Shown here one piece after another: positions 16,247 through 23,948 of a DNA stretch of 64,000 nucleotides. The stretch is taken from positions 6,407,001 through 6,471,000 of the forward strand of contig NZ_CP022221.1 in assembly GCF_004114935.1 (NCBI RefSeq), written 5' to 3'. The DNA comes from Bradyrhizobium zhanjiangense. GTDB taxonomy: Bacteria > Pseudomonadota > Alphaproteobacteria > Rhizobiales > Xanthobacteraceae. The translations under genes and the position numbers were made by a program. The first letter of the stretch is position 1, and every line of letters begins with the position of its first letter. The notes under the pieces are model-generated. The model saw only the letters and a program-made list of their open reading frames with translations, did not search any database and had not been told where the DNA came from.

Positions 16247-17989
16247 TCAGGCTGTGGCCCGGATGCGCTGCTTGTCGTAGAGGTCCTTCTCATCGTCGGC
16301 GATCGGGACGACATAGGGTTCCACCGCCCGCTTCTCGCTGGTCATCCTGCCGTCCCGCTTGGACAGCAGCGTGTGACAGAACCAGTTCTCATTGTCCTTC
16401 TCCGGAAAACCGGTGCGCCAGTGATAGAGGCCCCAACGGCTCTCCTCGCGGTAGAGCGAGGCATGCGCAGCCATGTCGGCGCAATCCATGATCGATTGCA
16501 CCTCGAGCGCGCGGAGCAGCTCGTGCGCATTGCGCGCAATCATGCGCTCCTGCATGTCTTCCCTCGCCTCGGCGAGACGGCGCATGCCGAGCTCGTATTT
16601 GCGGGTGACCTTCGGCGGCTGGAGATAATCGTTGACGAGGCGGCGGGTCTTGTACTCGATCTGGTTCGGCGGAATCCCGTCCTCGCGCTTCGTCGGCGCC
16701 ATCACACGGTCGCGTTCCCTGGCGACATCCGCGGCATCGAACTCCGCAAAGTCGTGGCTGTCGGCGAATTCCATGGCATCGATGCCGGCGACCGAGCCGT
16801 TGGTGAAGGCGCCCAGCATGTAGTTGTGCGGAACGCTCGCCATGTCGCCAGCGGCGTAAAGGCCAGGCACGGTGGTACGGGCATTGTCGTCTACGAACAC
16901 GCCTGAAGCGCTGTGACCGGAGCAGAAGCCGATCTCGGAAATGTGCATCTCGATCGACTCGCTGCGATAGTCGACCCCGCGCCCCTGCTGGAACAGGCCG
17001 CGCGTCGGGCGCTCGACCTTGTGCAGCGTCGACTCGATCTCGGAAATGGTGTCGGGGTGGAGATGCTTGAGCTGGAGGAACACCGGACCCTTGCCGGACA
17101 AGAGTTCGTTGTAGAATTCCAGCATCATCTGGCCGGACCAATAGTCGCATTCGATGAAGCGCGAGCCTTCGTTATTCGCGGTGTAAGCGCCGAAGGGGCC
17201 CGCGACATAGGCACAGGCCGGACCGTTGTAGTCCTTGATCAGCGGGTTGATCTGGAAGCATTCGAGGTTCGCGAGCGCTGCGCCGGCGTGATAGGCCATG
17301 GCATAGCCGTCGCCGGAATTGGCGGCGTTCTCGTAGGTGCCAAACATGTAACCGGAGGTCGGCAGGCCGAGACGGCCGGCGGCGCCCATGCACAGGATCA
17401 CCGCCTTGGCCTTGATCACCAGCATCTCGGCAGTGCGGGTATTGACGCTGACCGCACCGGCGATGCGGCCGTCGGCGGATTTCAAGAGCCGCGTCGCCAT
17501 GTAGCGGTTGGAGATCAGGATGCGGGCGCGGCGGAGCTGGCGATACAGCGCCTTCTTCACGGTCTCGCCGTTCGGCATCGGCAGCACATAGGTGCCGATG
17601 TGGTGCACCTTCTTGACCGCGTAATCGCCGTTCTCGTTCTTGAGAAAGCGGATGCCGAAACTGTCGAGCTCTTCGATGACCTTGTAGCAGTTCTGCGCGT
17701 ATTTATAGACCGCCTTCTGGTCGACAATGCCGTCATTGGCGATGGTGATTTCCTTGGTGTACTGCTCGGGCGTCGCGTAACCGGGGATGACGGCATTGTT
17801 CAGCCCGTCCATGCCCATCGAGATCGCGCCGGAGCGCTTGACGTTGGCCTTTTCGAGCAGGACGACGTTGGCCTTCGGGTTTTTCAGCTTCGCCTTCAGC
17901 GCCGCCATCGGGCCGGCTGTGCCGCCGCCGATCACCAACACATCACAGGAAACCTCCGAAAGTCCGTCGACGATCTGATCTAGTGCCAT
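16247..17989 (-). CDS. AprA-like FAD-binding flavoprotein (fumarate reductase/succinate dehydrogenase superfamily)
   Basis: A 580-residue flavoprotein. The FAD-binding Rossmann motif VLVIGGGTAGPMAA is at residues 18-30. The second FAD contact GLYAAGDMASVPHN is at 376-389, with a His at 388 where AprA has an active-site His. KANVKRSGAISMGMDGLNN (47-65) and the late ESRWGLYHWR and DNENWFCH segments look like the alpha subunit of adenylylsulfate reductase more than like SdhA, FrdA or NadB. No covalent-FAD His motif of SdhA was recognised. The gene sits between a ferredoxin-NADP reductase and an AprB-like ferredoxin. No sat, dsr or qmo gene lies nearby, so classical sulfate respiration is unlikely and the true substrate is unknown. 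Confidence 0.85.
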   Translation of the reverse strand: MALDQIVDGLSEVSCDVLVIGGGTAGPMAALKAKLKNPKANVVLLEKANVKRSGAISMGMDGLNNAVIPGYATPEQYTKEITIANDGIVDQKAVYKYAQNCYKVIEELDSFGIRFLKNENGDYAVKKVHHIGTYVLPMPNGETVKKALYRQLRRARILISNRYMATRLLKSADGRIAGAVSVNTRTAEMLVIKAKAVILCMGAAGRLGLPTSGYMFGTYENAANSGDGYAMAYHAGAALANLECFQINPLIKDYNGPACAYVAGPFGAYTANNEGSRFIECDYWSGQMMLEFYNELLSGKGPVFLQLKHLHPDTISEIESTLHKVERPTRGLFQQGRGVDYRSESIEMHISEIGFCSGHSASGVFVDDNARTTVPGLYAAGDMASVPHNYMLGAFTNGSVAGIDAMEFADSHDFAEFDAADVARERDRVMAPTKREDGIPPNQIEYKTRRLVNDYLQPPKVTRKYELGMRRLAEAREDMQERMIARNAHELLRALEVQSIMDCADMAAHASLYREESRWGLYHWRTGFPEKDNENWFCHTLLSKRDGRMTSEKRAVEPYVVPIADDEKDLYDKQRIRATA

Positions 17990-18058
17990 CGCTTGCTCCT
18001 GGTTGGCCGATGGTCGGCGCCTTTGCGTCAGATTTGTTCAGGTGACGTCCCGGCGATA

Positions 18059-18070
18059 GCAATTAGTTGT
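18059..18070. promoter_or_regulatory. Shared near-palindromic motif upstream of the AprA-like gene
   Basis: GCAATTAGTTGT, a one-mismatch copy of the palindrome GCAA-N4-TTGC, lies 70-81 bp upstream of the AprA-like start. The adjoining GCGATA is also shared: the reverse complement of this region reads ATTGCTATCGC, matching GTTGCTATCGC at 19023-19033. Copies also occur before the DUF971 gene and the binding-protein gene. It is a candidate site for the Crp-type regulator at 19627. Confidence 0.6.
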
Positions 18071-18091
18071 CGACGGGGTGCGATTTGCGCT

Positions 18092-18865
18092 TCAGCGCTC
18101 GACAAAGGCCTTTTCGATCACGAAATGGCCGGGCTGGCTGTGATTGCCCTCAACGAAGCCGCGCGCCGAGAACATTGCGTGGAGTTCCTCCAGCATCGCC
18201 GGGCTGCCGCAGAGCATGATGCGGTCGGTCCGGATATCGAGGCCTGGTAGCCCGATATCGTCGAACAATTGGTTCGATGCGATCAGGTCAGTGATGCGGC
18301 CGCGATTCCTGAACGGCTCGCGGGTCACGGTCGGGTAATAAATGAGCTTGTCGCGGATCAGCGGTCCGAAAAATTCGTGATTGCGCAGGCCTTCGACGAC
18401 GTGCTCGCCATAGGCAAGTTCCGAAACCTGGCGGCAGCCATGGGCAAGCACGATGGTCTCGTAGTTCTCGTAGACGTCGGGGTCCTTGATGAGGCTGGCG
18501 AACGGCGCGAGCCCCGTGCCGGTCGAGAGCAGCAAGAGGCGTTTTCCCGGAATGAGGTTGCCGGTGATCAGCGTGCCCGTCGCCTTGCGACCGACCAGAA
18601 TGATGTCGCCTTGCCTGATCTTCTGAAGGCGCGAGGTGAGCGGGCCGTCCTGCACCTTGATCGAGAAGAATTCGAGCGCCTCCTCGTGATTGGCGCTGGC
18701 CATGCTGTAGGCCCGCATCAAGGGCTTGCCCTCGACCTCGAGGCCGATCATCGCGAACTGGCCGTTCTGAAAGCGGAAGCCGGGATCGCGCGTCGCAGTG
18801 AAGCTGAACAGAGACTCGGTCCAGTGCCTGACCGACAAAACCGTTTCCTTTTGAAATGCGCTCAT
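18092..18865 (-). CDS. fpr: Ferredoxin/flavodoxin-NADP(+) reductase
   Basis: A 257-residue reductase, the size of Azotobacter and Rhodobacter Fpr. The FAD-binding signature is MRAYSMAS (about 50-57) with NGQFAMIGL before it. NADP binding is indicated by LLSTGTGLAPFASLIKDP and LCGSPAMLEELHAMF. It exchanges electrons between NADPH and a ferredoxin in the cytoplasm. The chosen ATG at 18865 has an excellent AAGGAGAG ribosome site; the frame's 41 upstream codons are rejected. It lies 102 bp upstream of the AprA-like gene on the same strand, so it probably supplies or drains electrons for that flavoprotein and its ferredoxin. Confidence 0.92.
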   Translation of the reverse strand: MSAFQKETVLSVRHWTESLFSFTATRDPGFRFQNGQFAMIGLEVEGKPLMRAYSMASANHEEALEFFSIKVQDGPLTSRLQKIRQGDIILVGRKATGTLITGNLIPGKRLLLLSTGTGLAPFASLIKDPDVYENYETIVLAHGCRQVSELAYGEHVVEGLRNHEFFGPLIRDKLIYYPTVTREPFRNRGRITDLIASNQLFDDIGLPGLDIRTDRIMLCGSPAMLEELHAMFSARGFVEGNHSQPGHFVIEKAFVER

Positions 18866-19016
18866 CCGCCGTCTCTCCTTGGCTCGATTGCGCACAAGGT
18901 TTCGGAGAGCGGGGACTACGGCAACGCGGAAGTGAAATTCCCGGTCGATTAGTTTCACATTTGGGGGCGACGCTTGAAGTGCAGGCATCGAAGATAGGCG
19001 CCCCGCGCCTGCGCCG

Positions 19017-19028
19017 GCAATTAGTTGC
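19017..19028. promoter_or_regulatory. Shared palindromic motif between fpr and the DUF971 gene
   Basis: GCAATTAGTTGC contains perfect GCAA/TTGC arms and lies 47-58 bp before the DUF971 start, in the 209-bp gap between two divergent genes. It could act on both. See also 18059-18070 and 20488-20499. Confidence 0.6.
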
Positions 19029-19074
19029 TATCGCAGCGGCGCTGCGAAACGTAGAGCAAGGTCGGAGATACGTC

Positions 19075-19377
19075 ATGACCATGACCTTGGTGGCACCGAC
19101 CGTGGCCGACTATGAAGCCAGCGCCGATCTCGCCTCGCTCCTCGTCCGCACCACGCAGGACGAGACGATCAGCCTGCCCGCGGAAACGCTCCGCCTCTCC
19201 TGCAAATGCGCCCACTGCACCCGCGCCCGGTTCGACGACCGCTTTCCTAAGGCATTTCCGGGCATTGCGATCACCGAGATCGGCGATCTCGGCTATGGGC
19301 TGAATATCTCGTTTTCGGACGGCCATAACAGGGGGATCTACCCGAAGCCTTATTTGCTGAGTTTGGTGGGGCGTTAA
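19075..19377 (+). CDS. DUF971 (gamma-butyrobetaine-hydroxylase-like N-terminal domain) protein
   Basis: A 100-residue single-domain protein. It shows the DUF971 pattern: SLPAETLRLSCKCAHCTRARF in the middle, with three close cysteines that probably bind a metal, and ISFSDGHNRGIYPKPYLLSL at the end. In other proteins the domain occurs at the N-terminus of gamma-butyrobetaine hydroxylase or beside iron-sulfur assembly proteins; its own biochemical role is unclear. The ATG at 19075 has GGAG at good spacing. It is divergent from fpr and shares the palindromic motif with the cluster, so an iron-sulfur or metal-handling role for the AprA-like complex is a reasonable guess. Confidence 0.8.
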   Translation: MTMTLVAPTVADYEASADLASLLVRTTQDETISLPAETLRLSCKCAHCTRARFDDRFPKAFPGIAITEIGDLGYGLNISFSDGHNRGIYPKPYLLSLVGR

Positions 19378-19423
19378 GCCGACGCAGTCTTGAGATAGGC
19401 GGGACAGTGGCCACAAACTCCGC

Positions 19424-19527
19424 TGTCATTCCCCGCGAAGGCGGGGAATCCAGTACGCCGCGGCCTCTCCGTAACTCATTGCTGTCTCTGGAATATTGGG
19501 TCGCCCGGTCGAGCCGGGCGATGACAC
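19424..19527. repeat. Dispersed intergenic repeat (GTCATTCCCCGCGAAGGC type)
   Basis: The element begins with a TTCCCCGC-GAAG-GCGGGGAA hairpin and ends with a GTCGCCCGG / CCGGGCGAT hairpin and GATGAC, which pairs with the initial GTCAT. It lies between the DUF971 gene and the Crp-type regulator gene. It differs in sequence from the other repeat families in the window. Confidence 0.65.
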
Positions 19528-19626
19528 CTGAATGTGTGGCGCGCGTAGGCTCCGACAGCAGCATTCCCTCCCCATCTGGCACGGACATTGCTCCTCTTTA
19601 GAACGATTTGAGCGTTCCGGAGGCAG

Positions 19627-20403
19627 ATGATGTTGCAGGCGGCGAATGCAGTTCGTGGGACTGTTCCCCCGGCAGTCCGGCCTGCCGGTAGCTCCTCGCT
19701 GCTGCTCACCGAGAACCAGCAATGGATCGGCGGCCCGCCACCGCTGATGGACAAGCTGTCGCCGCGCGAGCGTGAGCTGGTCTTGAAACAAGGCCGCCGA
19801 AAAGTGCTCAACCGCGGCCAGACGCTGTTCAGCCAGGGCGGCAAGCATGACGGCATCTGGCTGATCGAGAGCGGCCGCATTCGCGTCTTCTACACCTCCC
19901 CGCTCGGGCGGGAGATCACGCTGGCCTACTGGCATGTCGGCAATTTCGTCGGCGGGCCCGAAGTGTTCGAAGGCACCGTTCACCAATGGTCCGGTGTCGC
20001 ATCCAGCAATTGCAGCGTGGTGCACCTGCCCGGAAAGGAGCTGCGATCCCTTGCCGTGGAGATCCCCAACCTTGCGATCGGCCTGATCGAGGGACTGACC
20101 TTCAAGGGCAAATGCTATTCGGCGCTGGCCCAGATGCTGGGAACGCGCTCTATCACGCAGCGCCTCGCGCACCTGCTGCTGCACCTCGTCGAGCTCTATG
20201 GCGTCGAGGATGCCGATGGCCGAGTGATTGCAGCCGCCTTCACCCATGCCGACATCGCGCACATGGTCGGCGCCACCCGGCAATGGGTCACGATCAGCCT
20301 GAAGCGCATGCAGGAAAAGGGAATCGTGCTGACGAAGCGCTCGCAGATCGTGGTCTGCCGGCCCGACGTGCTGGAGGAGATGCGTGGACACGCGTCTGAC
20401 TGA
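19627..20403 (+). CDS. Crp/Fnr-family transcriptional regulator of the redox/transport cluster
   Basis: A 258-residue regulator. The cyclic-nucleotide-binding-type beta barrel spans about residues 45-160 (RGQTLFSQGGKHDGIWLIESGRIRV, ITLAYWHVGNFVGGPEVFEG). The C-terminal winged helix has FTHADIAHMVGATRQWVTISLKRMQEKGIV. No Fnr-type N-terminal cysteine cluster is present, so it is not an obvious oxygen sensor. It is flanked by the DUF971 and binding-protein genes, and three copies of a GCAA-N4-TTGC-like motif lie in the cluster's promoters. It is therefore the probable activator; its ligand is unknown. An inverted repeat GAACG-N7-CGTTC just before its own ribosome site could be autoregulatory. 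Confidence 0.88.
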   Translation: MMLQAANAVRGTVPPAVRPAGSSSLLLTENQQWIGGPPPLMDKLSPRERELVLKQGRRKVLNRGQTLFSQGGKHDGIWLIESGRIRVFYTSPLGREITLAYWHVGNFVGGPEVFEGTVHQWSGVASSNCSVVHLPGKELRSLAVEIPNLAIGLIEGLTFKGKCYSALAQMLGTRSITQRLAHLLLHLVELYGVEDADGRVIAAAFTHADIAHMVGATRQWVTISLKRMQEKGIVLTKRSQIVVCRPDVLEEMRGHASD

Positions 20404-20487
20404 ATGAGCTTGCGACCAGGGCCGGTGCACAGGCAAGCGGCTTTATAGTGCAGGACTGCCCAAGGAGTATGCAATCAGTTTTTCCCG

Positions 20488-20499
20488 GCAACTAATCGA
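20488..20499. promoter_or_regulatory. Shared near-palindromic motif upstream of the NrtA/NosL-like gene
   Basis: GCAACTAATCGA matches the cluster motif (GCAA-yTAr-TYGm), with a TGCG stretch following as in the other copies. A weaker copy, GCAATCAGTTTT, lies 17 bp upstream at 20471-20482. The site is about 75-85 bp before the binding-protein start, a typical Crp-type activator position. Confidence 0.55.
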
Positions 20500-20572
20500 C
20501 TGCGGGTGTCATTCCGGATTTGCCCTGTCCGGGCCCTCACCCAATCATGGCAACCACAGCACATCCAACCGA

Positions 20573-22006
20573 ATGAGGATGAGAATGGTCCGCCATCTTC
20601 CCACGCTCTCGATCGCGATGTCGATGACTTCGCTGGCGCTTTTGCTCGCGCAGCCGGCCTCGGCGGAAACCGTCACGCTCGGCATCGGAACGCAGGACAC
20701 CACGACCAACACGGTGACCGCCGGCGTCGTCATCCGGCAGCTGCATCTGCTCGAAAAATACCTGCCGAAGGACGGCAAATACGCCAACATCAAATTCGAG
20801 CTGGAGTGGCAGAATTTCACGTCCGGCCCACCCGTCACGAACGCGATGATGGCGAACAAGCTCCAGATCGGCATGATGGGCGACTATCCGCTGATCGTGA
20901 ACGGCTTCACCTTCGAGAGCAATCCCGAGAGCAAGAGCCGACTGATCGGCATCGCTGCCTACAGCCTGTCAGGCTCCGGCAACGGCATCGTCGTTCACAA
21001 GGATTCGCCCTACTACGATCTCGCCGATCTCAAGGGCAAGCTCGTCAGCGTTCCCTTCGGCTCGGCCGCGCACGGCATGGTGCTGAAGGCGATGCAGGAC
21101 CGTGGCTATCCCACTGACTTCTTCCAGCTGGTCAGCCAGAGCCCCGAAGTCGGCTCGACCAACCTCCAGGAGAAGAAGATCGACGCGCATGCCGACTTCG
21201 TTCCATTCGCAGAGCTGCTGCCCTTCCGCGGCTTCGCGCGAAAGATTTTTGACGGCGTCGAGACCAATCTGCCGACCTTCCACGGCATTGTCGTCCGCAC
21301 CGATTTCGCGGAGAAATATCCGGAAGTCGTCGTCGCCTACTTCAAGGCGGTGATCGCCGCCAACCAGTGGCTGCGCGACGATCCCAAGCTCGCCGCCGAA
21401 AAGATCCAGGAATGGACAGGCATCAGCAAGGAAGTCGTCTATATCTTCCTCGGCCCGAGCGGCAACATGACCACCGACCCAACGATCAAGCCGGCGCTGA
21501 TCGATGCCGCCACGGCCGACGTCAAGGTGCTGCAAAACCTCGGTCGCATGAAGGAGTTCGATCCGAAGAAGTGGGTCGACGACAGCTACATCCGCAAGGC
21601 CTACGCCGAGATGAAGCTCGACTATAACCCGCAGCTTGCGAGCACCAAGAACTACGAGATTTCCGGCGAAGATTCTTTCTGCAAGAAGCCGATCGCCGAT
21701 CCGCGCAAGGCGGGCGAGGTCTGGGTGGATGATGCCGGCATCATGCCCTTCTCATCCGCAGCCTGCACCCTCGGCGCCTATGCCGACTACAAGACCAAGG
21801 GCAAGAAGATCAATGTCGCCTATGTCTTCGACACCACGCGCGGCATCAAGCTGTTCGCCGACCAGGCTTTCTTCGCGGTCGGCAATGGCGACGTGGCGCC
21901 CTTCCTGCTCAAGAAAGATGCCGAAGCCTACGCCGCCAAGATCAGCGGCAAGGTGCTCGGCTTCGATGACGCGGTGAAGGCGGCGGTCGGCGGAGGCAAG
22001 ACGTGA
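20573..22006 (+). CDS. NrtA/SsuA-like ABC transporter binding protein with a C-terminal NosL-like domain
   Basis: A 477-residue precursor. The signal peptide covers about the first 32 residues, and the real start may be MVRHLPTL at 20585. Residues about 35-355 are a nitrate/taurine-type periplasmic binding domain (TSGPPVTNAMMANKLQIGMMGDYPLI). The last about 110 residues are not part of that fold. They contain a single Cys (FCKKPIAD), then PFSSAACTLGAYADY, then VAYVFDTTRGIKLFADQAFFAVG, then a KKDAEAYAAKISGKVLGFDDA tail. These follow the order of motifs in NosL, the copper-binding lipoprotein of nitrous oxide reductase assembly. The usual NosL CxxCGM motif is reduced to one Cys. It is first in a three-gene importer operon. 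Confidence 0.8.
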   Translation: MRMRMVRHLPTLSIAMSMTSLALLLAQPASAETVTLGIGTQDTTTNTVTAGVVIRQLHLLEKYLPKDGKYANIKFELEWQNFTSGPPVTNAMMANKLQIGMMGDYPLIVNGFTFESNPESKSRLIGIAAYSLSGSGNGIVVHKDSPYYDLADLKGKLVSVPFGSAAHGMVLKAMQDRGYPTDFFQLVSQSPEVGSTNLQEKKIDAHADFVPFAELLPFRGFARKIFDGVETNLPTFHGIVVRTDFAEKYPEVVVAYFKAVIAANQWLRDDPKLAAEKIQEWTGISKEVVYIFLGPSGNMTTDPTIKPALIDAATADVKVLQNLGRMKEFDPKKWVDDSYIRKAYAEMKLDYNPQLASTKNYEISGEDSFCKKPIADPRKAGEVWVDDAGIMPFSSAACTLGAYADYKTKGKKINVAYVFDTTRGIKLFADQAFFAVGNGDVAPFLLKKDAEAYAAKISGKVLGFDDAVKAAVGGGKT

Positions 22007-22911
22007 GCAGTCCCGCCCTCCGCAAACATTCCGAGGACAGCATGTCGGCAACAGCCATTGCAGAGACGGCTCCCGTGTCCGCCGTCACTCCGCCCGCAAC
22101 ACCCCCTTCGTTCGGCACGCTCGCGCGGCGCTGGTACCGGCTGAATCAGGGCCGGCTTCGCGCAACCGCGATCGGCGTGATTTCGCTGCTCGCCTTCCTG
22201 CTGGTCTGGCACCTGCTCACGACCTATCGCGTGGTGTTCTTCGTACGTTTCACCAACGTGCCATCGCCGCTCGCGGTCTATGCGAGCTTCACCAAGGCGA
22301 TCCACGATCCCAAATTCCTGCTGCACATCCTGCTCAGTTGCCGGCGCATCTTCATCGGCTTCTCGCTCGCGGCGATCGTGGGCGTGCCGCTCGGTCTGAT
22401 CATGGGTCGTTTCAAGCTGGTGCATGAGGTGATCTTCCCGGTCGCCGAAGTGCTGCGCCCGATACCGGCGATCGCCTGGGTACCGATGGCAATCATGCTG
22501 TGGCCGACCAACGAGCAGAGCATCGTCTACATCACCTTCCTCGGCTCGTTCTTCCCGATCCTCGTCAATACGCTGCACGGCATGTCGCTGGTCGATCCAG
22601 TGCTGGTCCGCGCCGCGCAATGTCTCGGTGCACGCGAGCGCTCGATCTTCCGCGAGGTGTATTTTCCGGCTTCGCTGCCGCACATCTTCACCGGCCTCAC
22701 GGTCGGCATGGGTGTCGCCTGGGTATCGCTGATCGCTGCCGAGATGATCTCGGGGCAATACGGGATCGGCTACTTCACCTGGGAGGCCTATTCGCTGGTC
22801 CAGTATGCCGACATCGCGCTCGGCATGATCGCGATCGGCGTTCTCGGCCTTGGATCGAGCCTGCTCATCAGAGGCGCGGGGCAATTGGTGATGCCGTGGA
22901 GGTCAACATGA
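22003..22911 (+). CDS. ABC transporter permease of the nitrate/sulfonate/taurine type
   Basis: A 302-residue inner-membrane permease with about six membrane segments. The cytoplasmic EAA loop is seen in ARAAQCLGARERSIFREVYFPASLPHIFTGLTVG. The listed start is a GTG overlapping the upstream TGA and has GGAGG before it. The ATG at 22042 also has a good GAGG site and gives a more usual N-terminus, so the start is uncertain by 13 codons. It forms the channel for the preceding binding protein and the following ATPase. Confidence 0.88.
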   Translation: MSSPALRKHSEDSMSATAIAETAPVSAVTPPATPPSFGTLARRWYRLNQGRLRATAIGVISLLAFLLVWHLLTTYRVVFFVRFTNVPSPLAVYASFTKAIHDPKFLLHILLSCRRIFIGFSLAAIVGVPLGLIMGRFKLVHEVIFPVAEVLRPIPAIAWVPMAIMLWPTNEQSIVYITFLGSFFPILVNTLHGMSLVDPVLVRAAQCLGARERSIFREVYFPASLPHIFTGLTVGMGVAWVSLIAAEMISGQYGIGYFTWEAYSLVQYADIALGMIAIGVLGLGSSLLIRGAGQLVMPWRST

Positions 22912-23780
22912 GCGAGGTGCTTGCGAGCGAGCCGAAGGGCCATATCGAGGTCAAGAACTTCTCCCTCGCCTACGAGACCATCGAGGGAGCGGTGCAGGCC
23001 GTGACCGACACGCAGATCCATGTGAAGCCCGGCGAGTTCGTCTCGATCGTCGGGCCCTCCGGATGCGGAAAGTCGACCCTGCTCAATGCGGTCGCCGGCT
23101 TCCTCAAGCCGACCACCGGAATCGTCACCGTCGACGGCGAGCCCGTGAACGGCCCCAGCGCCGAGCGCGGCATGGTGTTCCAGCAATATTCGCTGTTTCC
23201 TTGGAAGACGGTGCGGGAAAATGTCGAATTCGGCCTGAAGATGCGCGGCATGCCGCGCTCGCAGCGCGAGCGTGCGGCACGCACGCTGCTCGGACTCGCG
23301 GGGTTGGAGGCGTTCGAGAAGCACTATCCGGAAAAGCTGTCCGGCGGCATGAAGCAGCGCGTCGGCATCGTCCGCGCGCTCGCCACGGGGCCGAAAGTGC
23401 TGCTGCTTGACGAGCCCTTCGGCGCGCTTGATGCGCAGACGCGCGTCATCATGCAGCAGATCCTCACCAACATGTGGCAGCGGCTGAAGATCTCGGTGCT
23501 GTTCGTCACCCACGACATCGACGAGGCGATCTTCCTCTCCGACCGCGTCTACTGCATGACAGCGCGCCCCGGCTCGATCAAGGCGGAGATTCCGATCCCG
23601 CTGGAGCGGCCGCGGCAGCAATCGATGATGATGTCGTCGGAGTTTCTGGCTCTGCGCCGCGGGCTGATGTCGCTGATCCGCGAGGAAAGCCTCAAGGCAA
23701 TGGGCGGCGAGATCAACGACATGGGCATGCAGGGCTTGAACATCGAGCTGCACGGCCACTCGCTGGCGGATGTGATTTAG
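22908..23780 (+). CDS. ABC transporter ATPase of the nitrate/sulfonate/taurine type
   Basis: A 290-residue ATPase with Walker A GPSGCGKSTLLNAVAG, Q-loop FQQYSLFPWKTV, signature LSGGMKQRVGIVRAL, Walker B VLLLDEPFGALD and switch His in FVTHDIDEAI. It resembles NrtD, SsuB and TauB. The ATG at 22908 overlaps the permease stop by 4 bp and has GGAGG 5 nt upstream, so the open frame reaching back to 22500 is rejected. About 20-25 residues beyond the usual domain end (GGEINDMGMQGLNIELHG) are unassigned. Confidence 0.92.
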   Translation: MSEVLASEPKGHIEVKNFSLAYETIEGAVQAVTDTQIHVKPGEFVSIVGPSGCGKSTLLNAVAGFLKPTTGIVTVDGEPVNGPSAERGMVFQQYSLFPWKTVRENVEFGLKMRGMPRSQRERAARTLLGLAGLEAFEKHYPEKLSGGMKQRVGIVRALATGPKVLLLDEPFGALDAQTRVIMQQILTNMWQRLKISVLFVTHDIDEAIFLSDRVYCMTARPGSIKAEIPIPLERPRQQSMMMSSEFLALRRGLMSLIREESLKAMGGEINDMGMQGLNIELHGHSLADVI

Positions 23781-23802
23781 GCGCAGTGAGCGCGCTCAGT
23801 CT

Positions 23803-23933
23803 CGTAGGGTGGGCAAAGCGGCTTGTCCGCCGTAGCTCGTAGAGCGAAGGCGGAAGCGTGCCAACCATCTTACTTAGTTGCACGCCGAACCGAGTGGTGG
23901 GCACGGCGCTTTCGCGCCTTTGCCCACCCTACG
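23803..23933. repeat. Dispersed palindromic repeat between convergent genes
   Basis: Perfect 16-bp arms (23803-23818 and 23918-23933, starting CGTAGGGTGGGCA) with further internal inverted segments. It shares the GGGTGGGCA / TGCCCACCCTACG core with 786-824. It lies between the importer operon and the convergent sulfate-exporter-like gene and may act as a terminator for both. Confidence 0.7.
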
Positions 23934-23948
23934 GCAGTTTTGCTCTAA

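Noticed and set aside
16247..17989. Succinate dehydrogenase or L-aspartate oxidase assignment for the flavoprotein
   Set aside because: No cytochrome b, SdhB or NadA/NadC genes are adjacent, and the AprA-like ESRWGLYHWR and KRSGAISMG segments with an AprB-like ferredoxin fit better.
20404..20572. FNR/FixK-type box (TTGAT-N4-ATCAA) for the Crp-type regulator
   Set aside because: No such box is present. The shared GCAA-N4-TTGC-like motif is the only recurring palindrome.
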